Assembly: GCF_900109195.1 (NCBI RefSeq)
Contig: NZ_FNZG01000005.1
Span: 1 to 64,000, forward strand
Length of the DNA: 64,000 bases
Reading direction: 5' to 3'
Source: Pseudooceanicola nitratireducens
Lineage (GTDB): Bacteria > Pseudomonadota > Alphaproteobacteria > Rhodobacterales > Rhodobacteraceae
The notes below the pieces were generated by a model. The model was given only the letters and a program-made list of their open reading frames with translations. It had not been told where the DNA came from and did not search any database. This document shows positions 7,980-17,817 of this stretch, piece by piece. The stretch's first letter is position 1, and every line of letters begins with the position of its first letter. The translations under genes were made by a program, and so were the position numbers.

Positions 7980-9038
7980 ATGAAGACATTTACCAAGAAT
8001 ATCCTGGCTGCGGCCTCGGTTTCGGTGATGGCTCTGGCGGCCCAGGCGGAAACCACGCTGATCGCCAACGAACCCGGGCCGAACCGGGGCGTGCGCGCCA
8101 AGGCCGTCAGCTATATCGCTGAACAGATCACCGAACGCACCGGCGGCGAAGTGAAGGTCGAACAGAACTGGGGCGGTGCCCTGTTCAAGACCAACGCCGC
8201 GCTGCAGTCGCTTGGCCTGGGCGTGGCCGACATGGGCGTCATCATCGGGGCCTATTCCGCATCGGAATTCCCGGAGCTGCAGATGGCCGGCCTTCAGCTG
8301 AAGCCCGCGCATCCCTGGGTGATGATGCAGGCGATGTACGAACTGTTCACCACCAATGAAAAGGTCCAGGCCCGCCTGGACGAGATGAACGTCGAATACA
8401 TCCTGACCTTCTCGCTGACGCCGGGCATCCTGGTCTGTTCCGGTGACGGTATCCGCAAGCTGTCGGATGCGCCGGGCACGAAGATCGCGCACACCGGCTC
8501 CTCGACCGACATCTTCGGCGAACTGGGCGGCAACCTTGTCTCGATGCCGATCTACGACGTCTACCAGGGCATGGAAACCGGCCTGGTCGAATGTTCGGTG
8601 TCCTACGCCTACTACACCGTGGCGTCCAAGCTGAATGAGCTGATCGACACGATCACCGACATGCGCTTTTCCTCGCTGGCCAGCCTTGCGACCGTCGTCA
8701 ACAAGGATACCTTCAACAGCCTGACGCCCGAGCAGCAGGAAATCATCCGCCAGGTCGGTCGTGACACGATGGACTACTACGCCGAGCAACTGGCCGAGGC
8801 CGACATCGCGGCGATGAAGACCCTGACCGAAGGCGAAGGCGCGGCCGAGCTGGTCGAGCTGCCCGAAGAGGACTATGCCCGCATGTCCGAACTGTTCCAG
8901 CCCTCGATCGAGAACTGGAAGGCCGACATGGCTGCTGTCGGCATGGACGGTGACGCCCTGATGGCCGAGCTGTACGAGCTGATCGACAAGTGGACCGCCG
9001 TGATGGAGACCGAAGGTCTTCCCTGGGAACGCGGCTGA
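7980..9038 (+). CDS. TRAP transporter substrate-binding protein (DctP family)
   Basis: 352 aa; ATG 4-5 bases after AGGGAGGA. An N-terminal signal peptide (MKTFTKNIL, hydrophobic run, cleavage near AQAE at 22-24) sends it to the periplasm. DctP-type features follow: a TGGEVKV segment, an alternating hinge and the region where the family arginine contacts the carboxylate. It delivers an organic acid to the DctQM pair encoded next. The cluster with a CoA ligase immediately after the permease implies that the ligand is a carboxylic acid that is then activated; identity unknown. Confidence 0.94.
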   Translation: MKTFTKNILAAASVSVMALAAQAETTLIANEPGPNRGVRAKAVSYIAEQITERTGGEVKVEQNWGGALFKTNAALQSLGLGVADMGVIIGAYSASEFPELQMAGLQLKPAHPWVMMQAMYELFTTNEKVQARLDEMNVEYILTFSLTPGILVCSGDGIRKLSDAPGTKIAHTGSSTDIFGELGGNLVSMPIYDVYQGMETGLVECSVSYAYYTVASKLNELIDTITDMRFSSLASLATVVNKDTFNSLTPEQQEIIRQVGRDTMDYYAEQLAEADIAAMKTLTEGEGAAELVELPEEDYARMSELFQPSIENWKADMAAVGMDGDALMAELYELIDKWTAVMETEGLPWERG

Positions 9039-9050
9039 TCCCTGATCTTC

Positions 9051-9080
9051 CGGCCCGGCCGCGCCCTGCGTGCCGGGCCG
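9051..9080 (+). other. Hairpin between TRAP binding-protein and small permease genes
   Basis: Perfect 9-bp GC arms CGGCCCGGC (9051-9059) and GCCGGGCCG (9072-9080), 12-base loop, no T-run. A stem in this position commonly stabilises the upstream message so that the binding protein is made in excess over membrane subunits. Confidence 0.65.
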
Positions 9081-9114
9081 ATTTCCAAAACTCTCCGACA
9101 AAACGGACCCGACC

Positions 9115-9606
9115 ATGAAACGCATCGAGCATCTTCTCGATACGGTGGCGGCCATTGCCATCGTGTTGCTGTGCATCCTGATCACGGCCAATATCGTCGC
9201 CCGCGAGGTCATCCAGACCGGCGTGCCCGACATCATCATCATGGTGCAGGAACTGATGATCCCCGCGATCCTGTTCCCGCTGGCCGGGGCCACCGCAGCC
9301 CGCGCCCATATCGCCATCGAAGTGATCGCCAACCTCTTTCCCGCCGCCCTGAACCGGTGGATCGCGGTCTTCGCGGCCCTGATCGGGGTTGTCATCGCCT
9401 CGGCCCTGCTGCTGGCCGGCTGGATGGAGTTCTGGAAAACCTTCAATTCCAACGCGCATTACGGCGGCGTCTTCATGTGGCCCAAGTGGCCGGGTCGCGC
9501 GCTGTTCGTCATCGCCATCGCCTTCTTTGAAATTCGGCTGATCCACGTTCTCTGGGTCGATCTTCGCGCTGCCCTTTCGGGCAAGCCCGCCCCCGAAAAG
9601 CTTTAG
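9115..9606 (+). CDS. TRAP transporter small permease (DctQ family)
   Basis: 163 aa from ATG at 9115 (MKRIEHLLDTV). Four hydrophobic segments (about 12-32, 43-62, 84-106, 126-148) give the standard four-helix DctQ topology in the inner membrane. It pairs with the large permease starting 18 bases downstream and the periplasmic protein upstream. No strong Shine-Dalgarno is visible, in keeping with lower expression than the binding protein. Confidence 0.92.
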   Translation: MKRIEHLLDTVAAIAIVLLCILITANIVAREVIQTGVPDIIIMVQELMIPAILFPLAGATAARAHIAIEVIANLFPAALNRWIAVFAALIGVVIASALLLAGWMEFWKTFNSNAHYGGVFMWPKWPGRALFVIAIAFFEIRLIHVLWVDLRAALSGKPAPEKL

Positions 9607-9624
9607 GCCGAAAGGACAGTTACA

Positions 9625-10965
9625 ATGGATCTGGCTACCGTCGGATATATCTCCTGCGCCGTCGTCATCTTTCTGCTGGCGATCCGTGTGCCCATCTCGT
9701 TCGCGATCGGTGGCGTTGCCGTCGTCGCAATCTTCACCGTCTTTGCCTTCCGCACCGGCACCTTCATGCCCGAGCGCGCCTTCTGGACCACGCTGTCGCT
9801 GTCGTTCTCGTCCAGTTTTGACCTGGTGCACAGCTATGACCTGTCGATGATCCCGCTGTTCATCGCGCTTGGTCACGTCGCCTACAAGGCCGGCATCACC
9901 ACCGAGATCTACGAGGCCGCGCGCGTCTGGCTGGCCCGTCTTCCCGGCGGTGTCGCCATCGCGTCGGTCGCGGGCTGTGGCGGCTTCTCGGCGATCTCGG
10001 GGTCATCGATCGCCTGTGCCTCGACCATGGGGCGGATCTGTACGCCGGAAATGCTGCGGCTGAACTACGACCCGCGCCTGGCCACGGCATCCGTGGCGGC
10101 GGGCGGCACCCTGGGGTCGCTGATCCCGCCGTCGGTGCTGTTCATCATCTACGGCATCTTCACCGAAAGCTCGATCAGCCAGCTGTTCCTGGCGGGTTTC
10201 CTTCCGGGCGTCATCTCGATGCTGGGCTATACGCTGGTCATCGTGCTCTGGGTCAAGCAACGCCCCGAGATCGCGCCGCGCCCGACCGAGGTCACGCCGA
10301 TGAACGAACGCATCACCGCCGCGCTGCGCTGCTGGCCCGCGGTCCTGCTGTTCGTCGTCGTCATCGGCGGCATCTATGGCGGCATCTTCACCGCGACCGA
10401 GGCGGCGGCGATTTCGCTGATGTTCGCCACGATCCTGGGTGTCTCGCGCCGGCTGATCCGCCTGCGCGACGTGATCCCGCTGCTGCGCGAAACCATGGAG
10501 ACCACCGGCGCGATCTTCTTCATCGCGGCCTGTGCCAAGATCTTCGTCGCTCTGATCGCCCTGACCGGCCTGTCGAATTCGCTGGTCGGCCTGCTGGACA
10601 ACGCGGCCATCGGTCCGGTCGTCTTCCTGATCATGGTCTGTGTGATCTACCTGGTGCTGGGCATGTTCCTGGACCCGGTCGGCATCATGGTCCTGACCCT
10701 GCCGCTGATGATCCCGATGGTGGAAAGCTACGACATGAACCTGATCTGGTTCGGCGTGGTCATCGTCAAGCTGCTTGAGATCGGGTTGATCACCCCGCCC
10801 GTCGGCCTGAACGTCTTTGTCCTGGCCGGTGTGCTGGAAGGCAAGGTCGAGATCGGCAAGATCTTCTCGGGTCTGTGGCGGTTCCTGGGCATCGACCTGG
10901 TGGTGCTGACCCTGCTGGTCGCCATCCCCTGGCTGTCGCTTGCCATCCCGATGTCAATGAACTGA
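9625..10965 (+). CDS. TRAP transporter large permease (DctM family)
   Basis: 446 aa integral membrane protein with about 12 hydrophobic segments. DctM signatures: VAGCGGFSAISGSS, SLIPPSVLFIIYGI in the first half and ITPPVGLNVFVL near the C-terminus. It forms the sodium-coupled transport channel for the organic acid bound by the protein at 7980. Ten bases separate it from the CoA ligase gene, so import and activation are co-transcribed. Confidence 0.95.
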   Translation: MDLATVGYISCAVVIFLLAIRVPISFAIGGVAVVAIFTVFAFRTGTFMPERAFWTTLSLSFSSSFDLVHSYDLSMIPLFIALGHVAYKAGITTEIYEAARVWLARLPGGVAIASVAGCGGFSAISGSSIACASTMGRICTPEMLRLNYDPRLATASVAAGGTLGSLIPPSVLFIIYGIFTESSISQLFLAGFLPGVISMLGYTLVIVLWVKQRPEIAPRPTEVTPMNERITAALRCWPAVLLFVVVIGGIYGGIFTATEAAAISLMFATILGVSRRLIRLRDVIPLLRETMETTGAIFFIAACAKIFVALIALTGLSNSLVGLLDNAAIGPVVFLIMVCVIYLVLGMFLDPVGIMVLTLPLMIPMVESYDMNLIWFGVVIVKLLEIGLITPPVGLNVFVLAGVLEGKVEIGKIFSGLWRFLGIDLVVLTLLVAIPWLSLAIPMSMN

Positions 10966-10975
10966 GGTCTGATCC

Positions 10976-12502
10976 ATGATCCGCTTTACCCCGCCCGCGA
11001 TCGACAATGAAATCCTGCTGAACTTCGGGGCCGAGGTCGCGTCAAACGCGGCCCGGCTGGGCGACAAGCCCGCCGTGATCGTCTCGGGCCGCACGGTCAG
11101 CTGGGCCGACTTCGGCGTGATGGTGGCACAGGTCACCGGAAAGCTGCGGGCACAGGGCATCGGGCGGGGCGGCTTTGTCGCCTCGCTTGCCGAAAACTCG
11201 CTTGAGAACGTGGTGCTGTATTGCGCCGTCCTGTCGGCAGGGGCCTGCATGGTGCCGCTGCCCTTCTCGGCCACCGGCGCGGCGCTGACCCGCATGGTCG
11301 AGGACAGCGGCGCGTCGATGGTCTTTGCCTCTCCGACGCAGTTGGAGGTCGCGCAGGGCCTGGGTGCGAAACAGGTCTATCCGCTGGCCGATCTTCTGGA
11401 TTGGGCGGCGGATGCGGAACCGGCGGTTCCGGCGCAGATCGCGCCGGGGGACCTGTTCAACATCATCTACAGCTCGGGCACGACCGGCCTGCCCAAGGGG
11501 ATCATCCACGACCACCAGTTCCGGTCGCGACAGCTGGCCCGGATCACGCGCTTTGGTCTGACCGAAAACGCCCGGATGATCATCTCGACCCCGATCTATT
11601 CCAACACGACGCTGTTCGCGATGCTGCCCACGCTTCTGCTGGGCGCGACGCTGATCGTCATGCCCAAGTTCAACACGGTCGAATTCCTCAAGCTCTCGCA
11701 AGAGCTGGCACCGACCCACGCCACGCTGGTGCCGGTGCAATACATGCGCCTGCTGGCGGAACCCACCTTCGACGACTATGACCTGAGCAGCTATGAGATG
11801 AAGTTCTGCACCTCGGCCCCGCTGCCGGGATCGCTGATCGCGAAGATCATGGACCGCTGGCCCGGCAACCTGATCGAGGTCTACGGCATGACCGAGGGCG
11901 GGATTTCCACCGCGCTGAACTGCCGCGAGTTTCCCGACAAGTGGGACACCGTCGGCCGCGCCGGCGAAGGCTGCGACATGCGGGTGATCGACGAGCAGGG
12001 CAAGGAACTGCCCGCCGGGGAATTCGGTGAAATCGTCGGCCGTGCGCCTTCGATGATGCCCGCCTATCACAACGCCGACGAGAAGACGCGCGAACTGCTG
12101 TGGACCGATGGCGAGGGCCGCCAGTACATCCGCTCGGGTGACATGGGCCGGATCGACGAAGACGGCTTCCTGCACCTGATGGACCGCAAGAAGGACATGA
12201 TCATCTCGGGCGGGTTCAACATCTATGCCGCCGACCTGGAAGCCGTGCTGCGCAGCCACCCCGATGTCACCGACACCGCCGTGATCGCCATTCCAAGCGA
12301 CGTCTGGGGCGAAACGCCCCTGGGCTTCGTGGTGCTGGCCGAAAACGCCGGATCGACCCCGGAAGGGGTCTGCGCCTGGGCCAACGACCAACTGGGCAAG
12401 ACGCAGCGCCTGTCCAAGGTCATCGCCATGGACGAGCTGCCGCGCAGCGAAATCGGCAAGATCCTGAAGAAGGACCTGCGCGCCCCCTACTGGGACGCGT
12501 AG
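10976..12502 (+). CDS. Acyl-CoA ligase (AMP-binding) linked to TRAP transporter
   Basis: 508 aa. P-loop YSSGTTGLPKG at 165-175, EVYGMTEGG in the middle, RKKDMIISGGFN hinge, and C-terminal IGKILKKDL with the catalytic lysine. It should convert the imported acid to its CoA ester. It is the last gene of the rightward module that starts with the MFE-2-like SDR. Its 3' end overlaps the 3' end of panC on the other strand by 16 bases, with no terminator between them. Confidence 0.93.
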   Translation: MIRFTPPAIDNEILLNFGAEVASNAARLGDKPAVIVSGRTVSWADFGVMVAQVTGKLRAQGIGRGGFVASLAENSLENVVLYCAVLSAGACMVPLPFSATGAALTRMVEDSGASMVFASPTQLEVAQGLGAKQVYPLADLLDWAADAEPAVPAQIAPGDLFNIIYSSGTTGLPKGIIHDHQFRSRQLARITRFGLTENARMIISTPIYSNTTLFAMLPTLLLGATLIVMPKFNTVEFLKLSQELAPTHATLVPVQYMRLLAEPTFDDYDLSSYEMKFCTSAPLPGSLIAKIMDRWPGNLIEVYGMTEGGISTALNCREFPDKWDTVGRAGEGCDMRVIDEQGKELPAGEFGEIVGRAPSMMPAYHNADEKTRELLWTDGEGRQYIRSGDMGRIDEDGFLHLMDRKKDMIISGGFNIYAADLEAVLRSHPDVTDTAVIAIPSDVWGETPLGFVVLAENAGSTPEGVCAWANDQLGKTQRLSKVIAMDELPRSEIGKILKKDLRAPYWDA

Positions 12503-13341
12503 GGCGCAACCGCCACGTTGTCGATCAGGCGCACGCCGTCCAGCCAGGCCGCCAGGAACAGGCGGGCCGGGCGGTCGGCGTGGGTCATCAGCTTCAGGTC
12601 CGGATCGCCGCGCAGCTCGAGGTAGTCAACCTCGCCCATGCCGGCCCGGGCCAGGTCTTCGCGGGCGCGGGCGAGGGTCTCTTCGGCCGGTTGACCGGCG
12701 CTCATCGACGCGGCCGCCCGGTCCAGAACGCGTCCGATTACCGGGGCCGTCGCGCGGGCGCTGTCATCCAGGCGCAGGTTGCGCGAGGACATGGCCAGCC
12801 CGTCGTCTTCGCGCACGGTCGGGCAGCCGACGATGCGGGTCTTCAGGTCCAGATCCAGGGCCAAGCGGGTCACCACCTGCAGCTGCTGATAATCCTTTTC
12901 CCCGAAATAGGCGCGGTCGGCGTCGGTTTGCAGGAACAGCTTGGTCACCACCGTGGCCACCCCGTCGAAATGCCCCGGGCGCGCCCCGCCGCACAGGCCT
13001 TCGCTGACGCCGGTCACCGACACGGTCGTGGCAAAGCCTTCGGGGTACATCTGCGCGCCATCGGGCACATAAAGGATATCCGCGCCATAGGGCGTCAGCT
13101 TTTCGGCATCGCTGTCTTCGGTCCTTGGGTATTTCGCCAGATCCTCGGGGTTGTTGAACTGCTTGGGGTTCACGAACAGCGTCACGATCACCCGGTCGTT
13201 TTCGGCGCAGGCCCGTTCCACCAGGGACAGGTGCCCGGCATGCAGCGCGCCCATGGTGGGCACGACGCCGATGGTTTCTCCGGCGCGGCGCCAGCTTTCG
13301 GTCAGGGCGCGCAGGTCTGCCTTGGTGCGGATGATCTTCAT
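12487..13341 (-). CDS. panC: Pantothenate synthetase
   Basis: 284 aa, typical length. Catalyses ATP-dependent condensation of pantoate and beta-alanine to pantothenate, the CoA precursor. Motifs: [11 protein letters not shown] (nucleotidyltransferase HxGH), [21 protein letters not shown] and MSSRN. The start overlaps the panB stop by 4 bases. Last gene of the cofactor operon. Confidence 0.97.
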   Translation of the reverse strand: MKIIRTKADLRALTESWRRAGETIGVVPTMGALHAGHLSLVERACAENDRVIVTLFVNPKQFNNPEDLAKYPRTEDSDAEKLTPYGADILYVPDGAQMYPEGFATTVSVTGVSEGLCGGARPGHFDGVATVVTKLFLQTDADRAYFGEKDYQQLQVVTRLALDLDLKTRIVGCPTVREDDGLAMSSRNLRLDDSARATAPVIGRVLDRAAASMSAGQPAEETLARAREDLARAGMGEVDYLELRGDPDLKLMTHADRPARLFLAAWLDGVRLIDNVAVAPYASQ

Positions 13342-14165
13342 GTGCCCGGTTCCTCCTGGGAAAAGACATGTTCGGGGGCGGGGAAGCTGCGGGCGCGGAC
13401 CTCTTCCGCGTAGGTGCGGATGGCGGTGCGCGCATCGCTGGCCAGATCGCCATAGCGTTTCACGAACTTCGGCTTGAAGGCGTCGAACAGGCCCAGCATG
13501 TCGTCGATCACAAGGATCTGCCCGTCACAGCCCGCGGACGCCCCGATGCCGACCGTGGGGATGGCGATTTCGGATGTGATTTGATCCGCCAGCGCGGCGG
13601 GCACCTTTTCCAGCACGACTGAAAACGCCCCGGCGCGGGTCACCGCACGGGCGTCTTCCAGGATCCGGTCCGCATCCGCGCCGCGCCCCTGCACCCTGTA
13701 GCCGCCAAGCGCGTTCACCGCCTGCGGTGTCAGGCCGATATGCGCCATGACGGGGATGCCGCGATCGACGATAAAGCGGATCGTGTCCTCCATATGCGCG
13801 CCGCCTTCCAGCTTGACCGCGCCGGCCCCGGTTTCGGCCATCAGCCGGGCGGCATTGCGAAAGGCCTGGGCGGGGGATTCCTCGTAACTGCCGAAGGGCA
13901 TGTCGATGACCATCAGCGCGCGGCTCAGGCCCCGGGCGACGGCGCTGCCATGCAGCACCATCATCTCCATCGTCACGCCAAGGGTCGAGGGCAGCCCATG
14001 CAGCACCATGCCGACGCTGTCACCGACCAGAACCAGATCGCAGTCTGCATCCGCCAGCTGGGCCACGGGGGTCGTATAGGCCGTCAGGCAGACCAGCGGA
14101 TCGGACCCCTTGCGCGCACGGATGTCGGACGCGGTCAGGCTGCGTTGCGGGGCGGATTGGCTCAT
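13338..14165 (-). CDS. panB: 3-methyl-2-oxobutanoate hydroxymethyltransferase
   Basis: 275 aa from ATG at 14165 (MSQSAPQRS), preceded by GAGGAGGACCG; a longer reading frame exists but lacks a ribosome site. Makes ketopantoate from 2-oxoisovalerate and methylene-THF. Key segments: [16 protein letters not shown], the metal-binding [14 protein letters not shown] and MAHIGLTPQ. Coupled with panC; separated from nadC by 124 bases that may hold its own promoter. Confidence 0.97.
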   Translation of the reverse strand: MSQSAPQRSLTASDIRARKGSDPLVCLTAYTTPVAQLADADCDLVLVGDSVGMVLHGLPSTLGVTMEMMVLHGSAVARGLSRALMVIDMPFGSYEESPAQAFRNAARLMAETGAGAVKLEGGAHMEDTIRFIVDRGIPVMAHIGLTPQAVNALGGYRVQGRGADADRILEDARAVTRAGAFSVVLEKVPAALADQITSEIAIPTVGIGASAGCDGQILVIDDMLGLFDAFKPKFVKRYGDLASDARTAIRTYAEEVRARSFPAPEHVFSQEEPGT

Positions 14166-14289
14166 GTCGGTCCTCCTCAGACAGGCTTCCGAGGGGATAC
14201 CTGTTTGGGGCTCTTTTCGCAAGTGCAGCGCAATATTATTACGTTTGCCTATACGAAAAAGTCATATCCGTGCGCGGCGGATTGCCGGG
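14166..14289 (-). promoter_or_regulatory. AT-rich nadC-panB spacer, possible panB promoter
   Basis: The only sizeable gap in the cofactor operon. The leftward strand reads CGTATAGGCAAACGTAATAATATTGCG, clearly AT-richer than the neighbours, with a TAATAT box-like word. A promoter for panBC is plausible; no clear -35 partner can be assigned. Confidence 0.35.
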
Positions 14290-15150
14290 TCAGAAATCCA
14301 GCCCAAGGTCCAGGACCTGCGCCGAATGGGTCAGCGCCCCGGACGAGATATAGTCGACCCCCGTCGCCGCGACCTCGGCGATGCGGGCCAGCTTCATGTT
14401 GCCCGAGGCTTCGAGAACTACGCGCCCGGCGGTCATTTCAACCGCTTTCACAAGGGTTTGCGTGTCCATATTGTCCAGAAGGACGACATCTGCGCCGCCC
14501 TCCTCCAGCACCTCGGCCAGTTGGTCCAGGCGGTCGACTTCGATTTCGCAGCGGATCATGTGAGAGGCTTGGGCCTTCACCGATTGCAGCACGGGGCGGA
14601 TGCCCCCGGCGGCGGCGATGTGATTGTCCTTGATCAGAATGGCGTCGGACAGGCTGAAGCGGTGGTTGAATCCGCCGCCATGCAGCACGGCCTGTTTTTC
14701 GACGATCCGCAGCCCCGGCGTGGTCTTGCGGGTGCAGGTCACGCGGGTGTCGGTGCCGCGTGTCTCGGCCACGAAGGCGGCGGTCAGCGTGGCGATCCCA
14801 GACATGCGCCCGGCAAAGTTCAGCGCGACCCGTTCGCCCGACAGGATCGACGCCGCGTCGCCCGTGATCTCCATCAGCAGGTCGCCGGGCGCGATCACGT
14901 CGCCATCGGCCTTGTGCGCGGTGATCTTCAGCGCGGGATCCACCAGCCGGAAGGCCAGCGCGGCGATCTGCAGGCCCGACACGACGCCCGGTTCGCGCGC
15001 ATTCAGACGCGCGGAATAGGTGGTGCCAGCAGGAATGACCGTGCGGGTGGTGATGTCGCCATAGGTGCCCAGATCCTCCATCAGCGCGGCGCGGACGAGC
15101 GGTTCAAGGATCAGGTCGGGCAGGGGGGCCGATTTTGCACGGGGGCTCAT
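14290..15150 (-). CDS. nadC: Nicotinate-nucleotide pyrophosphorylase (carboxylating)
   Basis: 286 aa. Quinolinate phosphoribosyltransferase of de novo NAD synthesis: turns quinolinate and PRPP into nicotinate mononucleotide. Signatures: TCTRKTTPGLR, EKQAVLHGGG, HRFSLSDAILIKDNH and the C-terminal LEASGNM and DYISSGALTHS. The start overlaps the nadB stop by 4 bases. Confidence 0.97.
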   Translation of the reverse strand: MSPRAKSAPLPDLILEPLVRAALMEDLGTYGDITTRTVIPAGTTYSARLNAREPGVVSGLQIAALAFRLVDPALKITAHKADGDVIAPGDLLMEITGDAASILSGERVALNFAGRMSGIATLTAAFVAETRGTDTRVTCTRKTTPGLRIVEKQAVLHGGGFNHRFSLSDAILIKDNHIAAAGGIRPVLQSVKAQASHMIRCEIEVDRLDQLAEVLEEGGADVVLLDNMDTQTLVKAVEMTAGRVVLEASGNMKLARIAEVAATGVDYISSGALTHSAQVLDLGLDF

Positions 15151-16730
15151 GCCGGTTCCTTTCGGGTCGTGGTCGCGCGGATCGCCAGCGCGTCGTTCAG
15201 GGTCATCAGCGACCGGGTGCCGGTTGCGCCGTCGGGCTGGGGAAAGTCCGACCGGAAATGCGCGCCCCGGCTTTCACGGCGCAGCAGCGCGGCGGCGGCA
15301 ATCAGGGTGGCGGTGGTGGTCATGTTCTTTAGCGTCTCGCACCCGGGTTGCGCGGCTTCGATCGCGGCGATCTGTGCCAGCGTCCGGGTCAGGCCATCCG
15401 CCGTGCGGATGACGCCGGCACCATCGGTCATCGCCTGCCGCAACCGGGTGACCAGCGCGGGGTCGGGCGTTTCGGCGGCGGGAAGGTCGGGCAGGGTGAC
15501 GGGGGCGGTATCCGTGGGCACGGGCAGGGCGGCATCGATCGCCAGCGCACAGCGGCGGCCATAGACCAGAGCCTCGAGCAGCCCGTTCGAGGCAAGACGG
15601 TTCGCGCCGTGCAACCCGGTCGAGGCGACCTCTCCACAGGCCCAGAGGCCGGGCAGGGTGGAGGCCCCGTCGGCATCCGTCGCCACGCCGCCCATGTGGT
15701 AATGCGCGGCGGCGGCCACGGGGATCACCTGCGTCACCGGGTCCAGCCCCGCCTGTTGGCAGGCGGCGGCGACGGCTGGGAAATCGGTCAGGATCTTCGC
15801 GCCCAATGCCGCGCGGGTGTCCAGCGCGGGGGCGAGACCTGCCTGCGTCTGGGCATAGACGGCGCGGGCGACGATATCGCGGGGGGCCAGTTCGGCATCG
15901 GGATGCGCGTCCAGCATGAAGCGATCGCCATCGCGGTTGACCAGTACGGCCCCTTCGCCGCGCAGCGCCTCGGTCGCGAGCGGCGCGGGGTCAATGCCGC
16001 AGGCCATGGCGGTCGGGTGAAACTGCACGAATTCCGCATCGGCGATCTGCGCCCCGGCGCGGGCGGCCATGCCGATCACCTGCCCCCGGATGCGCGGCGG
16101 ATTGGTCGTCAGCGCATAAAGCCCGCCCGAACCGCCCCCGGCCAGAAGAACGGCGGTGCCGCGTAGTGTGATGCTGGCGCTTTGGCCCTGATCGCAGCGG
16201 GCGACGGCCACACCGGTGACATGGCCCTGAGCAACCTCAAGCCCCGTGGCCATCACGCCTTCGAGCACCTGGATATGGTCCGCCTCGCGCACCTGAACGG
16301 TTAGGGCGCGCATGATCTCGGCCCCGGCCTGATCGCCCTGCACCCGGACCACGCGGGCGAAACTATGCGCCGCTTCGCGCGACAGAACATAGGATCCGTC
16401 AGCGGTACGGTCGAATGGCGTGCCCAGCCCGGTCAGGTCAAGGATGTGATCGCGCGCCTCGGCGGTGACGGACACCGCCACGCCCGGATCGACGGTGCCG
16501 GCGCCTGCGGTGACGGTATCGCGGGCATGGGCATCGGCGCTGTCGGCCGGGTCCATCGCCGCGGCCACGCCACCCTGCGCCCAGGCCGAGGACGCGCCCG
16601 TCCCCAAAGCCTCGGGAGAGATCATCAGCACGGGCCGCGGGACCAGTTTCAGCGCCGCATATTGCGCCGCCAGCCCCGCGCCGACGATGATGACCCGACC
16701 CGTTTCGATCGGCGTGTCGATCGGGGTCAT
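15147..16730 (-). CDS. nadB: L-aspartate oxidase
   Basis: 527 aa. FAD flavoprotein that oxidises L-aspartate to iminoaspartate for quinolinate synthesis. The Rossmann segment IIVGAGLAAQ is near 15, followed by SSAWAQGGVAAAM, HFHP-type FVQFHPTA and GEVASTGLHGANRLASN, all hallmarks of NadB within the succinate dehydrogenase flavoprotein family. Four bases after nadA. Confidence 0.97.
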   Translation of the reverse strand: MTPIDTPIETGRVIIVGAGLAAQYAALKLVPRPVLMISPEALGTGASSAWAQGGVAAAMDPADSADAHARDTVTAGAGTVDPGVAVSVTAEARDHILDLTGLGTPFDRTADGSYVLSREAAHSFARVVRVQGDQAGAEIMRALTVQVREADHIQVLEGVMATGLEVAQGHVTGVAVARCDQGQSASITLRGTAVLLAGGGSGGLYALTTNPPRIRGQVIGMAARAGAQIADAEFVQFHPTAMACGIDPAPLATEALRGEGAVLVNRDGDRFMLDAHPDAELAPRDIVARAVYAQTQAGLAPALDTRAALGAKILTDFPAVAAACQQAGLDPVTQVIPVAAAAHYHMGGVATDADGASTLPGLWACGEVASTGLHGANRLASNGLLEALVYGRRCALAIDAALPVPTDTAPVTLPDLPAAETPDPALVTRLRQAMTDGAGVIRTADGLTRTLAQIAAIEAAQPGCETLKNMTTTATLIAAAALLRRESRGAHFRSDFPQPDGATGTRSLMTLNDALAIRATTTRKEPA

Positions 16731-16734
16731 GGCC

Positions 16735-17817
16735 CTAGCCGGCCATCTTGGCAGACAGGTCGATCATGCGCTGAACGGCGACGCGGGCCTTGTCGGCGAC
16801 CTCCGGGTCGACCTCGACCGCGCCTTCCATCGTGTGCAGTGACCACAGCACCTTTTCCAGCGTGATCTTCTTCATGTAGGGGCACATGTTGCAGGGGCCG
16901 ACAAAATCCACATCCGGCAGCGCGTCCGAGATATTCGAGGCCATCGAACATTCCGTCACCAGCATCGCCTTTTCCGGGCGCTGCTGTGTCACATAGTCGA
17001 TGATCCCGCTGGTCGAACCTGAGAAATCGGCCTCGGCCACGACATCCGGCGGGCATTCGGGATGCGCGATGATCCGAGTGCCCGGGTTCCATTCGCGGAA
17101 GTCCTTCAGGTCCTGCGCGGTGTATTGTTCGTGCACGATGCAGGCCCCGTCCCACCACACGATGTTCTTTTCCGGCACCAGGTTGGCGATGTTCTGCGCC
17201 AGGTACTTGTCCGGCGTCATGATGACGGTGTCCGCGTCCAGCCCGCGCACGATCTGCACCGCGTTGGACGAGGTGCAGCAGATGTCGGACGCCGCCTTCA
17301 CCTCGGCCGTGGTGTTCACATAGGTCACCACCGGAGCGCCGGGATATTTGGCGCGCATCTGGGCGATGCCCTCGGCGGTGATGCTTTCGGCCAGGGAACA
17401 GCCCGCTTCCATGTCGGGGATCAGCACCGTTTTCGACGGGTTCAGGATCTTTGACGTTTCAGCCATGAAATGCACGCCGCACTGGACGATCACGTCAGCC
17501 TGTACCTTGGTCGCCTCGATCGCCAGCTGAAGGCTGTCGCCAACCACGTCCGCGATGCCGTGGTAGATCTCGGGCGTCATGTAGTTATGCGCCAGGATAA
17601 CCGCGTTGCGTTCCTTTTTCAGCTTGTTGATCGCCGCGACATAGGGGGCGTAGATCGCCCAGTCGGGGGGCGTCACGACACGGTCCATCCGGGCGAAAAT
17701 GTCAGCATTTGCCTGGGCGATGTCGGTGGAAGGAGAGAGATCGTAGTGATCGGCGAGTTCGGCGCGCAGCGCGATCTGGTCGAGCAAGTGAGCGGTCCTC
17801 AGATGATGTCGAACCAC
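16735..17817 (-). CDS. nadA: Quinolinate synthase (4Fe-4S)
   Basis: 360 aa from a GTG at 17817; an in-frame TTG at 17787 with GAGG just upstream (MLDQIALRAEL) is an equally good start and would give 350 aa. Condenses iminoaspartate with DHAP. Cluster cysteines lie in QCGVHFMAETSKIL, ICCTSSNAVQI and GPCNMCPYMKKITLEKVL. First gene of nadABC-panBC. Confidence 0.96.
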   Translation of the reverse strand: MVRHHLRTAHLLDQIALRAELADHYDLSPSTDIAQANADIFARMDRVVTPPDWAIYAPYVAAINKLKKERNAVILAHNYMTPEIYHGIADVVGDSLQLAIEATKVQADVIVQCGVHFMAETSKILNPSKTVLIPDMEAGCSLAESITAEGIAQMRAKYPGAPVVTYVNTTAEVKAASDICCTSSNAVQIVRGLDADTVIMTPDKYLAQNIANLVPEKNIVWWDGACIVHEQYTAQDLKDFREWNPGTRIIAHPECPPDVVAEADFSGSTSGIIDYVTQQRPEKAMLVTECSMASNISDALPDVDFVGPCNMCPYMKKITLEKVLWSLHTMEGAVEVDPEVADKARVAVQRMIDLSAKMAG

